DNA of 64,000 bases. It comes from Notoacmeibacter ruber. Lineage in GTDB: Bacteria > Pseudomonadota > Alphaproteobacteria > Rhizobiales > Rhizobiaceae. The stretch is from assembly GCF_003668555.1 (NCBI RefSeq), contig NZ_RCWN01000001.1, forward strand, positions 2,827,501 through 2,891,500, written 5' to 3'. The notes below the pieces were generated by a model. It did not search any database, was not told the DNA's origin, and saw only the letters and a program-made list of their open reading frames with translations. Shown here one piece after another: positions 1 through 8,942 of this stretch. Positions within the stretch are counted from its first letter, which is position 1; every line of letters begins with the position of its first letter. Made by a program: the position numbers and the translations under genes.

Positions 1-1
1 C

Positions 2-1879
2 AAGGCGATGGAATTGGCCGGTGAACCGCTGTCGCGTGTCCTGGCTATCTTCTCCGCCCTGGCGGGGGCAGACACCAATCCACACATTCAGGCGCTCGAA
101 CGAGCCATATCGCCTGCCCTGAGCCGCCATTTCTCCAGTATCGCAATGAACGAAGCGCTGTTTGCCCGTGTCGATGCGCTTTGGGAAAAACGTGATGAGC
201 TTGGTCTCGATGGGGAGACAGGCCAGGTCCTTGAGAAGACCTGGAAGGGGTTCGTCCGGGCCGGCGCGAAGCTGCAAGGCGACGACAGATCCCTGTTCGC
301 CGAGATTGGCGCCAGGCTGGCCGAACTCGGCACCGCATTCGGTCAGAACGTGCTCAAGGACGAAGCGGAATGGGAGCTGGTCCTCGACGAGGCAGACGTC
401 GCCGGCTTGCCGAGCGATCTGCTTGAATCGATGGCGGCTGCGGCGCAGTCACGCGGCCATGAAGGCCGCTATGTCGTCACCCTCTCCCGCTCGCTTTACG
501 AGCCCTTCATGCAGGCTTGCGGCAAGGCCGAATTTCGCGAGACCGCTTACAAGGCCTTCACCAATCGGGGCAGCCTTTCTGAAGAAACGGACAATGCACC
601 GATCATCGCTGAGACGCTTCGCTTGCGCGATGAAAGGGCGAAATTGCTCGGCTACGAAACATTCGCGGCCTTCAAGCTCGATAATACGATGGCCAAGACG
701 CCGGTCCGTGTCATGGAACTGCTCGAACCGGTCTGGGAACGTGCAAAGGCCGTCGCGGAAGATGACCGCCAGGCCCTCGGCGAACTCGCTTCGGCCGAGG
801 GGCAGAACGCAGAGATCGACGGCGCCGACTGGCGCTATTGGCAGGAAAGGCTGCGGACGGAGCGGTTCGCCTTCGATGAAGCAGAACTGAAACCCTATCT
901 CGCGCTCGAACGCGTCATCGAGGCCTGTTTCGACGTCGCGCGCCGCCTGTTCGGGCTTCAGATGGTCGAGCGGAGTGACCTGAAAGGCTGGCACCCGGAC
1001 GTTCGCGCCTTCGAAGTCCATGATGCTGACGGCGCGATACGCGGCCTCTTTCTCGCCGACTATTTCAACCGCCCGTCGAAGCGCTCGGGCGCATGGATGA
1101 GCCGGCTGCAGAGCGCTCATAAACTCGATGGCGGCGAAAAACCGATCATCTACAACGTTATGAATTTCGCAAAGCCGAAAGAGGGTCAGCCCGCCCTGCT
1201 GTCGATGGATGAAGCACGAACGCTTTTCCACGAATTCGGCCATGCGCTTCACGGTCTTCTCTCGGAGGTGACGTGGCCATCGATCTCCGGCACTTCGGTC
1301 AGCCGCGACTTCGTTGAGCTTCCAAGCCAGCTCTACGAACACTGGTTGACCGTTCCCGAGATCATGCAGAGCCACCTGCGCCATGTGCGTACGGGTGAAC
1401 CGATCCCCGCCGAGCTGATGGAGAAGCTGGAGGCTGCTCAGGGCTTCGGGCAGGGCTTTGCCACGGTCGAGTTCACTGCCTCGGCGCTGATGGACATGAA
1501 ATATCACGACGGTGCGCCGGCGGACGATCCCCTCGCCTTCGAAGCGCAGACGATGGATGCGCTCGGCAAACCGGACGCGATCGCCATGCGCCACCGGAGC
1601 CCCCACTTCCAGCATATCTTCGCGGGCGATGGATATTCAGCCGGCTACTATTCCTATATGTGGAGTGAGGTCCTGGACGCCGATGCGTTCGAAGCCTTCA
1701 CCGAGACGGGCGATCCCTTCAATCCCGAGATTGCAAGGAAACTGCGCGAGAACATCTATGCCGCAGGCGGCAGCGACGACCCCGAAAAGCTCTACACGGC
1801 GTTTCGCGGGCAGATGCCGAAGCCCGAGGCCATGATGCGCAAGCGCGGTCTTCTGACAGAGAATTCACGCGAAGTGTGA
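2..1879 (+). CDS. M3-family metallopeptidase (oligopeptidase A / Dcp type), 5' end cut by window
   Basis: Zinc oligopeptidase of peptidase family M3, a cytosolic enzyme that degrades short peptides. The frame is open to the left edge and its first ATG in the window is at position 8. Relatives are around 680 residues, so some 50-60 N-terminal residues lie outside the window. Counted from that ATG, the zinc motif HEFGH spans residues 408-412 (two His ligands plus the catalytic Glu), and Glu437 in FVELPSQ is the expected third ligand. The C-terminal substrate-binding region is intact (GDGYSAGYYSYMWSEV). The stop codon lies inside a parS-like palindrome. The family is clear; dipeptidyl carboxypeptidase versus oligopeptidase A cannot be decided by eye. 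Confidence 0.93.
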   Translation, partial: KAMELAGEPLSRVLAIFSALAGADTNPHIQALERAISPALSRHFSSIAMNEALFARVDALWEKRDELGLDGETGQVLEKTWKGFVRAGAKLQGDDRSLFAEIGARLAELGTAFGQNVLKDEAEWELVLDEADVAGLPSDLLESMAAAAQSRGHEGRYVVTLSRSLYEPFMQACGKAEFRETAYKAFTNRGSLSEETDNAPIIAETLRLRDERAKLLGYETFAAFKLDNTMAKTPVRVMELLEPVWERAKAVAEDDRQALGELASAEGQNAEIDGADWRYWQERLRTERFAFDEAELKPYLALERVIEACFDVARRLFGLQMVERSDLKGWHPDVRAFEVHDADGAIRGLFLADYFNRPSKRSGAWMSRLQSAHKLDGGEKPIIYNVMNFAKPKEGQPALLSMDEARTLFHEFGHALHGLLSEVTWPSISGTSVSRDFVELPSQLYEHWLTVPEIMQSHLRHVRTGEPIPAELMEKLEAAQGFGQGFATVEFTASALMDMKYHDGAPADDPLAFEAQTMDALGKPDAIAMRHRSPHFQHIFAGDGYSAGYYSYMWSEVLDADAFEAFTETGDPFNPEIARKLRENIYAAGGSDDPEKLYTAFRGQMPKPEAMMRKRGLLTENSREV

Positions 1880-1892
1880 TTCACGTGAAACG
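1877..1892. other. parS-like ParB-binding site
   Basis: TGATTCACGTGAAACG matches the canonical 16-bp parS at 14 of 16 positions and keeps the central TTCACGTGAA. It overlaps the stop codon of the M3 peptidase and lies in the convergent gap before the SDR gene. It is the copy farthest from parB, about 24 kb away. Confidence 0.7.
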
Positions 1893-1901
1893 CAGGGCGG
1901 C

Positions 1902-2591
1902 TCACCAGTCGATCGGTTCGCCGTGCTGATCGAAAAAGCCGCCCGTGTCCTCCGTCGCAAGGCGATCCAGAACGCGGACGAGATTCGCCGCGGCCTCCCT
2001 CGGCAAGACGGTTTTATGGCGGCCCTGATAGGCGGCGGTAAAAGGTGTCTCTACGGTTCCGGGATGCAGAGCCACCAGCGTGAGACTCTTGTGACTTCGC
2101 GACAACTCAATCGCAGCGCAACGCAGATACTGGTTGAGCGCCGCCTTTGAGGCCCGGTACCCGTACCATCCGCCGATCCGGTTATCGCCGATCGAGCCGA
2201 CACGGGCGGAAAGCACGCCGATCCGCGCTGTTGTATCGCGAACCAGTTTCGTCTTCAGATGTTTGAGGACCATAAGCGGGCCGATGGCGTTGACCGCCAT
2301 CAGATATGCCAGGCTCTCGGGTTTGCATTCTTCGAGCCGTCTTTCAGGCCCTGCCGGTTCGACCGACAGGATACCGGTGGCGAGGAAAATCCGGTCGAAG
2401 TCGCCATCGACACGGCCGACGCCCCGTTCGATTGAGCTTTCGTCTGTGATATCGAGACCGTCATCCGTGCGCGATAATGTCAGGACCTCGCCATCCTGCG
2501 CGCATCGTTCGGCAAGCGCCAAGCCGATACCGCCCGACGCGCCAACGATCAGTGTTCGGAGCGTTTTCTTCTCAGACAAAGGCACTTTCAC
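1902..2591 (-). CDS. SDR-family oxidoreductase
   Basis: Short-chain dehydrogenase/reductase of 229 residues. The N-terminal Rossmann motif GASGGIG is at residues 17-23, and the catalytic Tyr-x3-Lys is Y145-K149 (YRASK), preceded by Ser128. The ring of hydrophobic strands and the short length resemble the C-factor (CsgA)-like SDR group, which are often predicted NAD(P)-dependent. The start overlaps the end of the upstream acyl-CoA dehydrogenase by 20 bp, so the two are probably co-transcribed and translationally coupled. The substrate is unknown. Pairing with a fatty-acyl or glutaryl-CoA type dehydrogenase hints at acyl or amino-acid catabolism, but this is inference. Confidence 0.88.
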   Translation of the reverse strand: MKVPLSEKKTLRTLIVGASGGIGLALAERCAQDGEVLTLSRTDDGLDITDESSIERGVGRVDGDFDRIFLATGILSVEPAGPERRLEECKPESLAYLMAVNAIGPLMVLKHLKTKLVRDTTARIGVLSARVGSIGDNRIGGWYGYRASKAALNQYLRCAAIELSRSHKSLTLVALHPGTVETPFTAAYQGRHKTVLPREAAANLVRVLDRLATEDTGGFFDQHGEPIDW

Positions 2592-3771
2592 CGGTAATCG
2601 CCCGCCCGACGATCAGTGTCTGCACCTCGCGGCTGCCTTCGTAGGAGTAGATCGCTTCGGCATCGGCGAAGAACCGCGCGACCTTGTGCTCCAGAAGGAT
2701 GCCATTGCCGCCGAGCGCTTCACGGCCGCGTGCGACAGCTTGCCGCATCTGCGCGGTACAGAAGGCTTTTGCAAGGGAGGCCTGCTCTTCGCTGTCCTCG
2801 CCCGCATCCTGCAATTCGGAGAGGCGTTTGCACATCAGCAGGGAAGCGGTGACGGCCCCGAGCATTTCGACAAGATGTTCCTGGATCAACTGAAACGAAG
2901 CGACGGGTTCCCCGAACTGCTCACGCTTTCTTGTATAGGCGAGAGCCGTCTCGAAGGCGCCGAGCGCGCAGCCAGCCGCCTGCCAGGCCACCGATCCGCG
3001 CGACAGCCGCAGCACCTTGGCGGTATCCTCGAAACTTCTCGCCCCCGGCAGCCGATTGGCCTCGGAGACACGACAATCCTTGAGCGTGATGATCGCATTC
3101 TGAACGATGCGCAGCGCGATCTTGTCGGCAATCACCTCGGTCTCGAAACCCGGCGTCCCCTTCTCGACCACGAATGCCTTGACCTGATTGTCGGATTCGT
3201 CGCGCGCCCATATGACGTTGAGATCGGCGAAGGAGGCATTGCCGATCCATTTCTTCTGGCCGTTCAAGACCCATTGATCCCCCTCGCGCCGGGCCGTGGT
3301 CAGCATGCCCTCGCTGATGGCCGAGCCGACCTGAGGTTCGGTCAGGCCAAAACTCCCGATCAGTTCGAAATTGCGCATTTTCGGCAGCCATTCGGCTTTC
3401 TGTTCGTCCGATCCGCAATGATAGATGGAAGCGGCGGCAAGCGGCCCCTGCACACCCACGAACGTGCCGATCGAGGGATCGATCCGTGTCAGCTCGACAG
3501 CGATCAACCCGTCCAGAAGATAGGATTGATCGCGAAAGCCTTCGCCCGACCAGGCCGTACCGATCAGGTCGAGTTCTCCAAGTTTCGGAATGATGTCATG
3601 AGGAAAGGTCGCGTCGCGCCAGTGCTGATCCACGATCGGCGCGACCTCGGTTTCCATGAAAGCGCGAAGACGTTTCAAGAGGGACCGATCCTCTTCTGGA
3701 AGAGTGTCCCAGAGACGATAGAAATCGCCTGGCCAGAGATCCGAAATATCGGCGTTTACATGCTTGTTCAT
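2572..3771 (-). CDS. Acyl-CoA dehydrogenase, glutaryl-CoA dehydrogenase-like
   Basis: FAD-dependent acyl-CoA dehydrogenase of 399 residues, a normal length for the family. It has the N-terminal helical domain, the middle flavin-contact segment (FGLTEPQVGS), the second signature region (REALGGNGILLEHKV), and the catalytic-base position Glu378 in YSYEGSREVQTL followed by IVGRAITG. Glu in that motif and the GRAITG ending are typical of the GcdH/ACOX4-like branch, so glutaryl-CoA dehydrogenase (lysine/tryptophan degradation) is a reasonable candidate. It is the first gene of a two-gene unit with the overlapping SDR. No gcdR-type LysR regulator or CoA-transferase is next to it, so substrate specificity remains open. 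Confidence 0.88.
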   Translation of the reverse strand: MNKHVNADISDLWPGDFYRLWDTLPEEDRSLLKRLRAFMETEVAPIVDQHWRDATFPHDIIPKLGELDLIGTAWSGEGFRDQSYLLDGLIAVELTRIDPSIGTFVGVQGPLAAASIYHCGSDEQKAEWLPKMRNFELIGSFGLTEPQVGSAISEGMLTTARREGDQWVLNGQKKWIGNASFADLNVIWARDESDNQVKAFVVEKGTPGFETEVIADKIALRIVQNAIITLKDCRVSEANRLPGARSFEDTAKVLRLSRGSVAWQAAGCALGAFETALAYTRKREQFGEPVASFQLIQEHLVEMLGAVTASLLMCKRLSELQDAGEDSEEQASLAKAFCTAQMRQAVARGREALGGNGILLEHKVARFFADAEAIYSYEGSREVQTLIVGRAITGESAFV

Positions 3772-3841
3772 AGCGCCATCCTCCTGAAGCAGTGGAGGAA
3801 TAACGCACGAGCGATGGGAAGGGTGCAGTTATAGACGCAAA

Positions 3842-3875
3842 GAGGCGGCGTGACGCCGTAGCATCGCGCCGCCTC
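3842..3875 (-). terminator. Probable terminator of asd
   Basis: A 9-bp stem (GAGGCGGCG / CGCCGCCTC) encloses a loop that itself can pair (GGCG/CGCC). On the minus strand it is followed by TCTTTGCG, a weak T-rich tail. It lies 26 bp past the asd stop codon. Confidence 0.55.
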
Positions 3876-3901
3876 CTGGCAAACGAGTCGAATGTGAAAG
3901 C

Positions 3902-4936
3902 CTAGGCCGCCTGCTTTTTCGGCTGGATCAGGCCCTTTGCGACGAGCAGTTCGGCGATCTGAACCGTGTTCAGCGCGGCACCCTTGCGAAGATTGTCGGA
4001 GACGACCCACATGGCAAGGCCGTTCTCGACGGTCGCATCCTCGCGAATGCGGGAGATGAAGGTTGCGTCGTCGCCAGCGCATTCATGCGGCGTGACGTAA
4101 CCGCCATCCTCGGGCTTGTCGACGACGAGGCAACCTGGCGCTTCGCGCAGAATCTCACGCGCTTCATCCGCCGTAATCGGCTTCTCGAATTCGATATTTA
4201 CCGCTTCGGCGTGGCCGACGAAAACCGGAACGCGAACGGCGGTCGCAGTCACCTTGATCTTCGGGTCGAGCATCTTCTTGGTCTCGGCCAGGATCTTCCA
4301 CTCTTCCTTGGTGTAGCCATCTTCCATGAAGCTATCGATATGGGGGATGACATTGAAGGCGATGCGCTTGGTGAACTTCTTGGATTCGATCGGATCGGAA
4401 ACGAAGACCGCACGGCTCTGGTTGAAGAGCTCGTCCATCCCTTCCTTGCCGGCGCCCGACACCGACTGATAGGTCGAGACAACGATGCGCTGAATCGTCG
4501 CGGCGTCATGGAGCGGCTTCAAGGCAACCACGAGCTGAGCGGTCGAGCAGTTCGGATTGGCGATGATGTTCCTCTTGCGGAAGCCCTCTATCGCATCGGG
4601 GTTCACTTCCGGCACGATCAGCGGCACCTCGGAATCATAGCGCCAGGCTGAGGAATTATCGATCACGACGCAGCCCTGCTGGCCGATCTTGGGGCTCATC
4701 TTCTTGGAGACATCGCCACCGGCGCTCATCAGGCAAAGATCGGTATCGGAGAAATCGTGATCCTCCAGCGCGCGAACCTTGAGCGTCTTGTCGCCATAGG
4801 AGACTTCCGTTCCAATAGAACGGCGCGAGGCCAGCGGCACCACCTCATCGGCGGGAAATCCACGCTCTTCGAGAATGTCGAGCATTTCGCGGCCGACATT
4901 GCCGGTCGCCCCGGCCACTGCGATCTTGAAACCCAT
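3902..4936 (-). CDS. asd: Aspartate-semialdehyde dehydrogenase
   Basis: Reduces L-aspartyl-4-phosphate to aspartate semialdehyde with NADPH, the branch step to lysine/diaminopimelate, threonine and methionine. The protein is 344 residues from the chosen start. The N-terminal NADP loop is GATGNVG, and the nucleophilic Cys130 sits in NPNCSTAQL. A longer frame opens at 4978, but its extra 14 residues are not family-like, whereas MGFKIAVAGATGNVG matches normal Asd N-termini, so 4936 was chosen. It is monocistronic, with a hairpin terminator downstream. The 240-bp upstream region has an inverted repeat (CTCCCG/CGGGAG near 4996-5013) of unknown role. Confidence 0.97.
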   Translation of the reverse strand: MGFKIAVAGATGNVGREMLDILEERGFPADEVVPLASRRSIGTEVSYGDKTLKVRALEDHDFSDTDLCLMSAGGDVSKKMSPKIGQQGCVVIDNSSAWRYDSEVPLIVPEVNPDAIEGFRKRNIIANPNCSTAQLVVALKPLHDAATIQRIVVSTYQSVSGAGKEGMDELFNQSRAVFVSDPIESKKFTKRIAFNVIPHIDSFMEDGYTKEEWKILAETKKMLDPKIKVTATAVRVPVFVGHAEAVNIEFEKPITADEAREILREAPGCLVVDKPEDGGYVTPHECAGDDATFISRIREDATVENGLAMWVVSDNLRKGAALNTVQIAELLVAKGLIQPKKQAA

Positions 4937-5179
4937 GATTTTAAATCCGATCCTTGTTCCGCCTCCCATACTGAACATGCGCCGTCCCTCCCCTCCCGGG
5001 AAGGCACGGGAGGAGGGATCAGAACGTGGTCGTCGTTTTCGACGTAAGATGGGTCGGCGTCATCATGATGGCGCCGCTTATGACGCAGCGCCATTTTCGT
5101 GTCAATGCGCCGCTTCCGGCGCTCGATCGGAGGGCCGGCAACAGAGCGGGGTCAAAAAAGAGCAGAGCCGAGAGACGGT

Positions 5180-5374
5180 CTAGCGCAGGCGCGACGACTG
5201 GATCCGGCGCGCAACGAACCAGCTAACCGGCACAGCGACGAGAAAGCCGATCGCGGCGGCGCCCACAATTCCGACCGCATCGTATAAGCTCGGAATATTG
5301 AGGACAGCGATAACGAATATCCCCATCATGACGGGCATGGTTATGACATGAATAAGCGCGGTAACCTTGAGCAT
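5180..5374 (-). CDS. Small two-helix membrane protein
   Basis: A 64-residue protein with two predicted transmembrane helices (about residues 4-26 and 33-54), a short connecting loop and a basic C-terminus (ARRIQSSRLR), which suggests an inner-membrane hairpin with the tail in the cytoplasm. A near-perfect ribosome-binding site (AGGAGG, 7 bp upstream of the ATG) supports real expression. Similar short proteins occur in rhizobia and are sometimes given misleading names. No enzymatic motif is visible and I assign no function. Confidence 0.7.
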   Translation of the reverse strand: MLKVTALIHVITMPVMMGIFVIAVLNIPSLYDAVGIVGAAAIGFLVAVPVSWFVARRIQSSRLR

Positions 5375-5487
5375 GATTCACCCTCCTGACACGACGAGCT
5401 ACAACTTGCCGTTAGGTAAGATGTCTAGCAGGGGGCCAAACGAGCGAATTTGATATCGATCAAGCGCTATTACGTAATTGCAAAGCC

Positions 5488-5928
5488 TTAGCGGCCTTCC
5501 ATTTCGCGCTGGCGCATGGGCATGGCGTCGATGATCCGAAAGATTGCCTCGGCCTCCACCGGATCGCGCCACAGTGCCTTACGCGTCCCGTCCTTTCCGA
5601 CAAGAATCGATTCATAGCGCTCGCTCGGTACGTTGTAGAACGACCGCAGATCCTCCGCGGATACGCCCGATGGCGCCGAACCCAGTTTGGCCGCCACGCG
5701 ATCCGTAACGGCAAGAACCGTCATGTCACGATCCTTCAGGCCATCCATCTGCCGCTGAAGAAGCGTCCATTGGGTCGCCGCGCCATCATCGTCGGGGGCG
5801 AAGATAAGAAGCGGTCGCTTGTCCCACTTCATGCCAGCGAGGGGCCGCTGCTGTGCGGCCGCGACAGGTGGCAAAAGTGTATCGAGGGCAAGAAAGCCGG
5901 CGGCGAGAAGAAATGCTGTTCTGATCAT
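5488..5928 (-). CDS. DUF4174 secreted protein
   Basis: A 146-residue protein with a signal peptide at about residues 1-25 (MIRTAFLLAAGFLALDTLLP, cleavage near PVAAAQQ) and then a thioredoxin-like beta/alpha domain of the DUF4174 type (RPLLIFAPDDD, ILVGKDGTRKALW). A much longer open frame continues upstream to 7005, but that part is antisense to the Bax-inhibitor gene and lacks a natural protein character. The Met directly before the signal peptide was therefore used. The domain is usually exported and of unknown function. It is divergent from the Bax-inhibitor gene. Confidence 0.8.
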   Translation of the reverse strand: MIRTAFLLAAGFLALDTLLPPVAAAQQRPLAGMKWDKRPLLIFAPDDDGAATQWTLLQRQMDGLKDRDMTVLAVTDRVAAKLGSAPSGVSAEDLRSFYNVPSERYESILVGKDGTRKALWRDPVEAEAIFRIIDAMPMRQREMEGR

Positions 5929-6120
5929 GGCGGCATAACGCGCATCGGAGCGATCCGGTTGCGCGCCTTTGCGCAGAAGCCTGCCATGCGATCGCTTAAC
6001 GATGGTCACGAGAGGATTCGCAATCGCTCTTGTTATGGGCTCTGCCAATGCGCATATTACTCTCAAACCGGTAGGCCAACGCCTTCCGGATGGTTTCTGC
6101 CAGCTTATGAGAGGATCACG

Positions 6121-6870
6121 ATGGCTGACCCTGTCCGCAATTTTCAGACCTACCAGACGGCCCGCGGCGGAGCGGTAGCCGATGCGTCGATTGATCAGGG
6201 CCTCCGGTCCTATATGATCAAGGTCTACAACCTGATGATGATTGGCCTGGTGCTGACCGGTGCCGTCGCCTGGGGCCTTTTCTCGGTCGCTGTCGACAAC
6301 GGCCAGCTGACCCAGATCGGCGTCACGCTCTACACCACCCCTCTTCGCTGGGTTCTGATCTTTGCACCGCTGGCGATGGTCTTCTTCCTGTCGTTCCGCA
6401 TTCACAAGATGAGTGTGGCGGCTGCGCAGGGCACATTCTGGCTCTATGCTGCTCTTGTGGGTGCGTCGCTCTCGACGATCTTCCTGGTGTTTACGGGTGA
6501 ATCCATCGTCCGCACCTTCTTCATCACCGCATCGGCTTTCGGTGCGCTCAGCCTCTTCGGCTACACCACGAAGAAGGACCTGTCCGGTTGGGGCTCCTTC
6601 CTGATCATGGGCGTGTTCGGCCTGATCATCGCCTCCATCGTCAACATCTTCCTCGGCTCGTCCGCCCTTCAGTTCGCGATCTCGGTGATCGGTGTGCTCG
6701 TCTTTGCTGGTCTGACCGCCTATGACACGCAGCAGATCAAGGAGATGTATTACGAGGGTGACGACGAGGTCGTTTACGGTCGCAAGGCGATCATGGGTGC
6801 GCTGCGGCTCTATCTCGACTTCATCAACCTCTTCATGTTCATGCTTCAATTCCTCGGCAATCGCGAGTAA
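6121..6870 (+). CDS. Bax inhibitor-1/YccA family membrane protein
   Basis: Integral membrane protein of 249 residues with about seven hydrophobic helices after a roughly 30-residue polar N-terminus, as in the BI-1/TMBIM (YccA/YbhL) family. The family signature region near the end is present: YDTQQIKEMYYEGDD, then an acidic-rich loop and LYLDFINLFMFML. Relatives are proposed to be pH-sensitive calcium leak channels or modulators of membrane proteolysis; the role here is inferred from the family. The start follows GAGAGGATC, a good ribosome-binding site. The frame opens earlier at 5770, but that extension is antisense to the DUF4174 gene. A GC-rich terminator follows. Confidence 0.95.
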   Translation: MADPVRNFQTYQTARGGAVADASIDQGLRSYMIKVYNLMMIGLVLTGAVAWGLFSVAVDNGQLTQIGVTLYTTPLRWVLIFAPLAMVFFLSFRIHKMSVAAAQGTFWLYAALVGASLSTIFLVFTGESIVRTFFITASAFGALSLFGYTTKKDLSGWGSFLIMGVFGLIIASIVNIFLGSSALQFAISVIGVLVFAGLTAYDTQQIKEMYYEGDDEVVYGRKAIMGALRLYLDFINLFMFMLQFLGNRE

Positions 6871-6891
6871 GTCAGCGACATGACTGATCTG

Positions 6892-6918
6892 GAAGGGCGG
6901 TCCTCGGGCCGCCCTTTC
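6892..6918 (+). terminator. Rho-independent terminator after the BI-1 gene
   Basis: Stem GAAGGGCGG / CCGCCCTTTC with an 8-nt loop and a short T run (CCCTTTCT), 22 bp after the stop codon and just before the GNAT gene. Confidence 0.75.
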
Positions 6919-6936
6919 TAGATGTGGGGACAAGGC

Positions 6937-7479
6937 ATGGCCATCACGATCCGACCTTTCGAAGCCTCCGACATTGACGCGATCGCCGCGATCTACGGAG
7001 AACATGTCCGGTCAGGTTTCGGCTCCTACGAACTCCAAGCTCCTTCGGTCGAGGAGATGAGGGGCCGTTTCGACAAGCTGGTGAATGGAAATTTCCCGAT
7101 CCGCATCGCCTGCGAGGCCGACGGCACCGTTGTCGGCTATGCCTATGCGGGCCCGTACCATGGCCGGCCCGGCTGGCGCTTCACTGTCGAAGATTCCGTC
7201 TACATCGCTGCCGATCACATGGGAAAAGGGATCGGCAATGCGCTTCTGCTCGACCTGATCCATGTAACGCAGGCGGGGCCCTGGCGACAGATGATCGCCG
7301 TGATCGGCGATAGCGCCAATAACAAGGCATCCGTTGCTCTCCACAAGCGGCATGGCTTCGAGATGATCGGCACATTGAAGGATACGGGATGGAAAGGCGA
7401 AGCGTGGCGCGATACGGCGATCATGCAACTCGCCCTTTCCGAAGGCGGGATAACGGCACCGTCCGACAAGGTCGGATAG
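6937..7479 (+). CDS. GNAT-family N-acetyltransferase (phosphinothricin acetyltransferase-like)
   Basis: A 180-residue protein with the GCN5-related acetyltransferase fold. The N-terminal strand-helix (ITIRPFEASDIDAIAAIY), the acetyl-CoA pyrophosphate loop (HMGKGIGNALL) and the C-terminal motif B region (NNKASVALHKRHGFEMIGTL) are all visible. The overall pattern matches the Pat/Bar-like subfamily, whose natural substrates include amino-acid analogues such as methionine sulfoximine. The substrate here is not known. An ATG 15 bp upstream is also in frame. The internal Met was preferred because it starts directly at the family N-terminus and has GGGGACAAGG upstream. Confidence 0.9.
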   Translation: MAITIRPFEASDIDAIAAIYGEHVRSGFGSYELQAPSVEEMRGRFDKLVNGNFPIRIACEADGTVVGYAYAGPYHGRPGWRFTVEDSVYIAADHMGKGIGNALLLDLIHVTQAGPWRQMIAVIGDSANNKASVALHKRHGFEMIGTLKDTGWKGEAWRDTAIMQLALSEGGITAPSDKVG

Positions 7480-7671
7480 ACGACCTCCGACATGAGGGGG
7501 CAATTCATGCCGGAGGCTGTCATAGGCGCCATAACGAGCGCCAACCGGCGAACCCTACCGCGCCGGCAGCGCACCGTCATTTAAGGATTGCTCGCATAGG
7601 GACAAACTTTTGTGATGGGACGTGAAGTGTCCGCCGAGCATGATTGACGCGCGCGCCGCTCGAACCCGTAT

Positions 7672-8046
7672 CTAATCGCGCACGATCCGCAATTGCCGGT
7701 CGAAAACCCGCAGCACGACGGCCAGATCGCGACCGCGCTTGAGCGTTTGGCCATCGCCAGTCACGACACTCCATTCCCCTTGCTTGCGCGCGAGCTTGGG
7801 CTCCTTGACGATCTGGTAGAGCGGCACTTCGCGCGCACGGCGATAGACGGAAAACACAGCGCGATCGGACATGAAATCCAGCGCGTAGTCCCGCCATTCG
7901 CCGGCGGCCACCATGAAGCTGTAAAGATTGAGAATACGCTCCAGCTCTTGCCGCTGAAAAGTGACGTCCGGCACCGCAGAACCCTGTACCGTCCGGCGAT
8001 GGGCCGTCAGATCGACAAGGTTGGCCGGCGACTTGGGCTGACTCAT
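7672..8046 (-). CDS. DUF2794 family protein
   Basis: A 124-residue soluble protein matching the alphaproteobacterial DUF2794 family (core RQELERILNLYSFMVAAGEW ... VFSVYRRA ... VPLYQIVKEPKLARKQG). It has no signal peptide, membrane segment or catalytic motif that I recognise. The frame extends upstream to 8103, but MSQPKSPANLVDL is the typical beginning. It lies downstream of, and in the same direction as, the DUF1223 gene, with 78 bp between them. Function unknown. Confidence 0.85.
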   Translation of the reverse strand: MSQPKSPANLVDLTAHRRTVQGSAVPDVTFQRQELERILNLYSFMVAAGEWRDYALDFMSDRAVFSVYRRAREVPLYQIVKEPKLARKQGEWSVVTGDGQTLKRGRDLAVVLRVFDRQLRIVRD

Positions 8047-8124
8047 GCGGTCACCTTCTTGTTCATGCCGTCCAGAGTGGCCCGGACGGCACGATCGATG
8101 CAAGCCAATAGAGCCCTCTGCGGC

Positions 8125-8886
8125 CTATCCACTCGCATTTCTTTCGTCGAGAAGTCGGGTCGCGCCCAAAATCGCCCGAGGCCGACCAAGGCCGTCAAAG
8201 CGCTGGATCAGCAGAAAACTGTCCCCGCCATGGGCTTCAATATCCGAGCGCGGCAATTCGATCTGAAGGGCTTCGCCTCGCCAGCGCTGAAGGGTTCGCA
8301 GTTCTGCAGCCGCATTGACGGACAGCGAACTGCGGCCCGAATTGTCCCCTCCGGATATATAACGAACGCTATCAGGCACGGTGAGGACCAGAAGAAGGCG
8401 CAGATCGCCTTTCATGTCGCCGCGCGGCGGCAGACCGATCGTGACGGCATCCGGTTGGCGTTTCACGGAAATGGGGACCGGCTCCACATCACTGACAGGC
8501 AAGGCTTCTTCGATAAGAGTGCTGTGACCGGCAGCCATGCTCGTGACGCCATTGACCACGATCTGCGGCGTGAACACGCCCGATAGACCGAAAGCATCCC
8601 TATATCCATATTGCCGCTGCGAAGCCGCCGGCAGGCTGAGCGGGTCTTCCCAGCCGCGCATGTTCCAGTAATCGACATGCCACGCAATGGCGATCGTTCC
8701 GCGATGACGAGCCGCTCGGTCCAGCAAGCCGTCGGCACGCAGACACGAACCGCACGCTTCGGAGGTAAACAGTTCGAAAACCCGCAGCGGCGCCTGCCCC
8801 TGGGCCATCGCTTGGTTGGCGAGGCTCATCATCAGGGCCGCGACGATCGCGCCGAGAGTTTGCCTGGGCAGAAAACGGACCATCAT
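8125..8886 (-). CDS. DUF1223 thioredoxin-like secreted protein
   Basis: A 253-residue protein with an N-terminal signal peptide (about residues 1-28, ending ANQAMAQG) followed by a thioredoxin-like fold. The redox motif is CGSC at residues 45-48 in FELFTSEACGSC, with an apparent cis-Pro strand (GVFTPQIVVNG), all as in the DUF1223 family. It is predicted periplasmic. The motif suggests disulfide or redox activity, but no substrate is established for the family. Two adjacent Met codons (8886, 8883) are possible starts. The frame ends cleanly before the DUF2794 gene. Confidence 0.88.
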   Translation of the reverse strand: MMVRFLPRQTLGAIVAALMMSLANQAMAQGQAPLRVFELFTSEACGSCLRADGLLDRAARHRGTIAIAWHVDYWNMRGWEDPLSLPAASQRQYGYRDAFGLSGVFTPQIVVNGVTSMAAGHSTLIEEALPVSDVEPVPISVKRQPDAVTIGLPPRGDMKGDLRLLLVLTVPDSVRYISGGDNSGRSSLSVNAAAELRTLQRWRGEALQIELPRSDIEAHGGDSFLLIQRFDGLGRPRAILGATRLLDERNASG

Positions 8887-8942
8887 CGGCCGATCCTGAT
8901 CCGGCCAGCATCAAACGTCAATTCGGAGGCCGGTCTCTCCGC

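Noticed and set aside
2134..3834. 566-residue plus-strand open frame over the SDR and acyl-CoA dehydrogenase genes
   Set aside because: It is the antisense shadow of two well-supported genes. The translation is Arg/Ser/Pro-rich with no family resemblance.
5929..7005. N-terminal extension of the DUF4174 gene to 505 residues
   Set aside because: The added part is antisense to the Bax-inhibitor gene, while a signal peptide starts at 5928.
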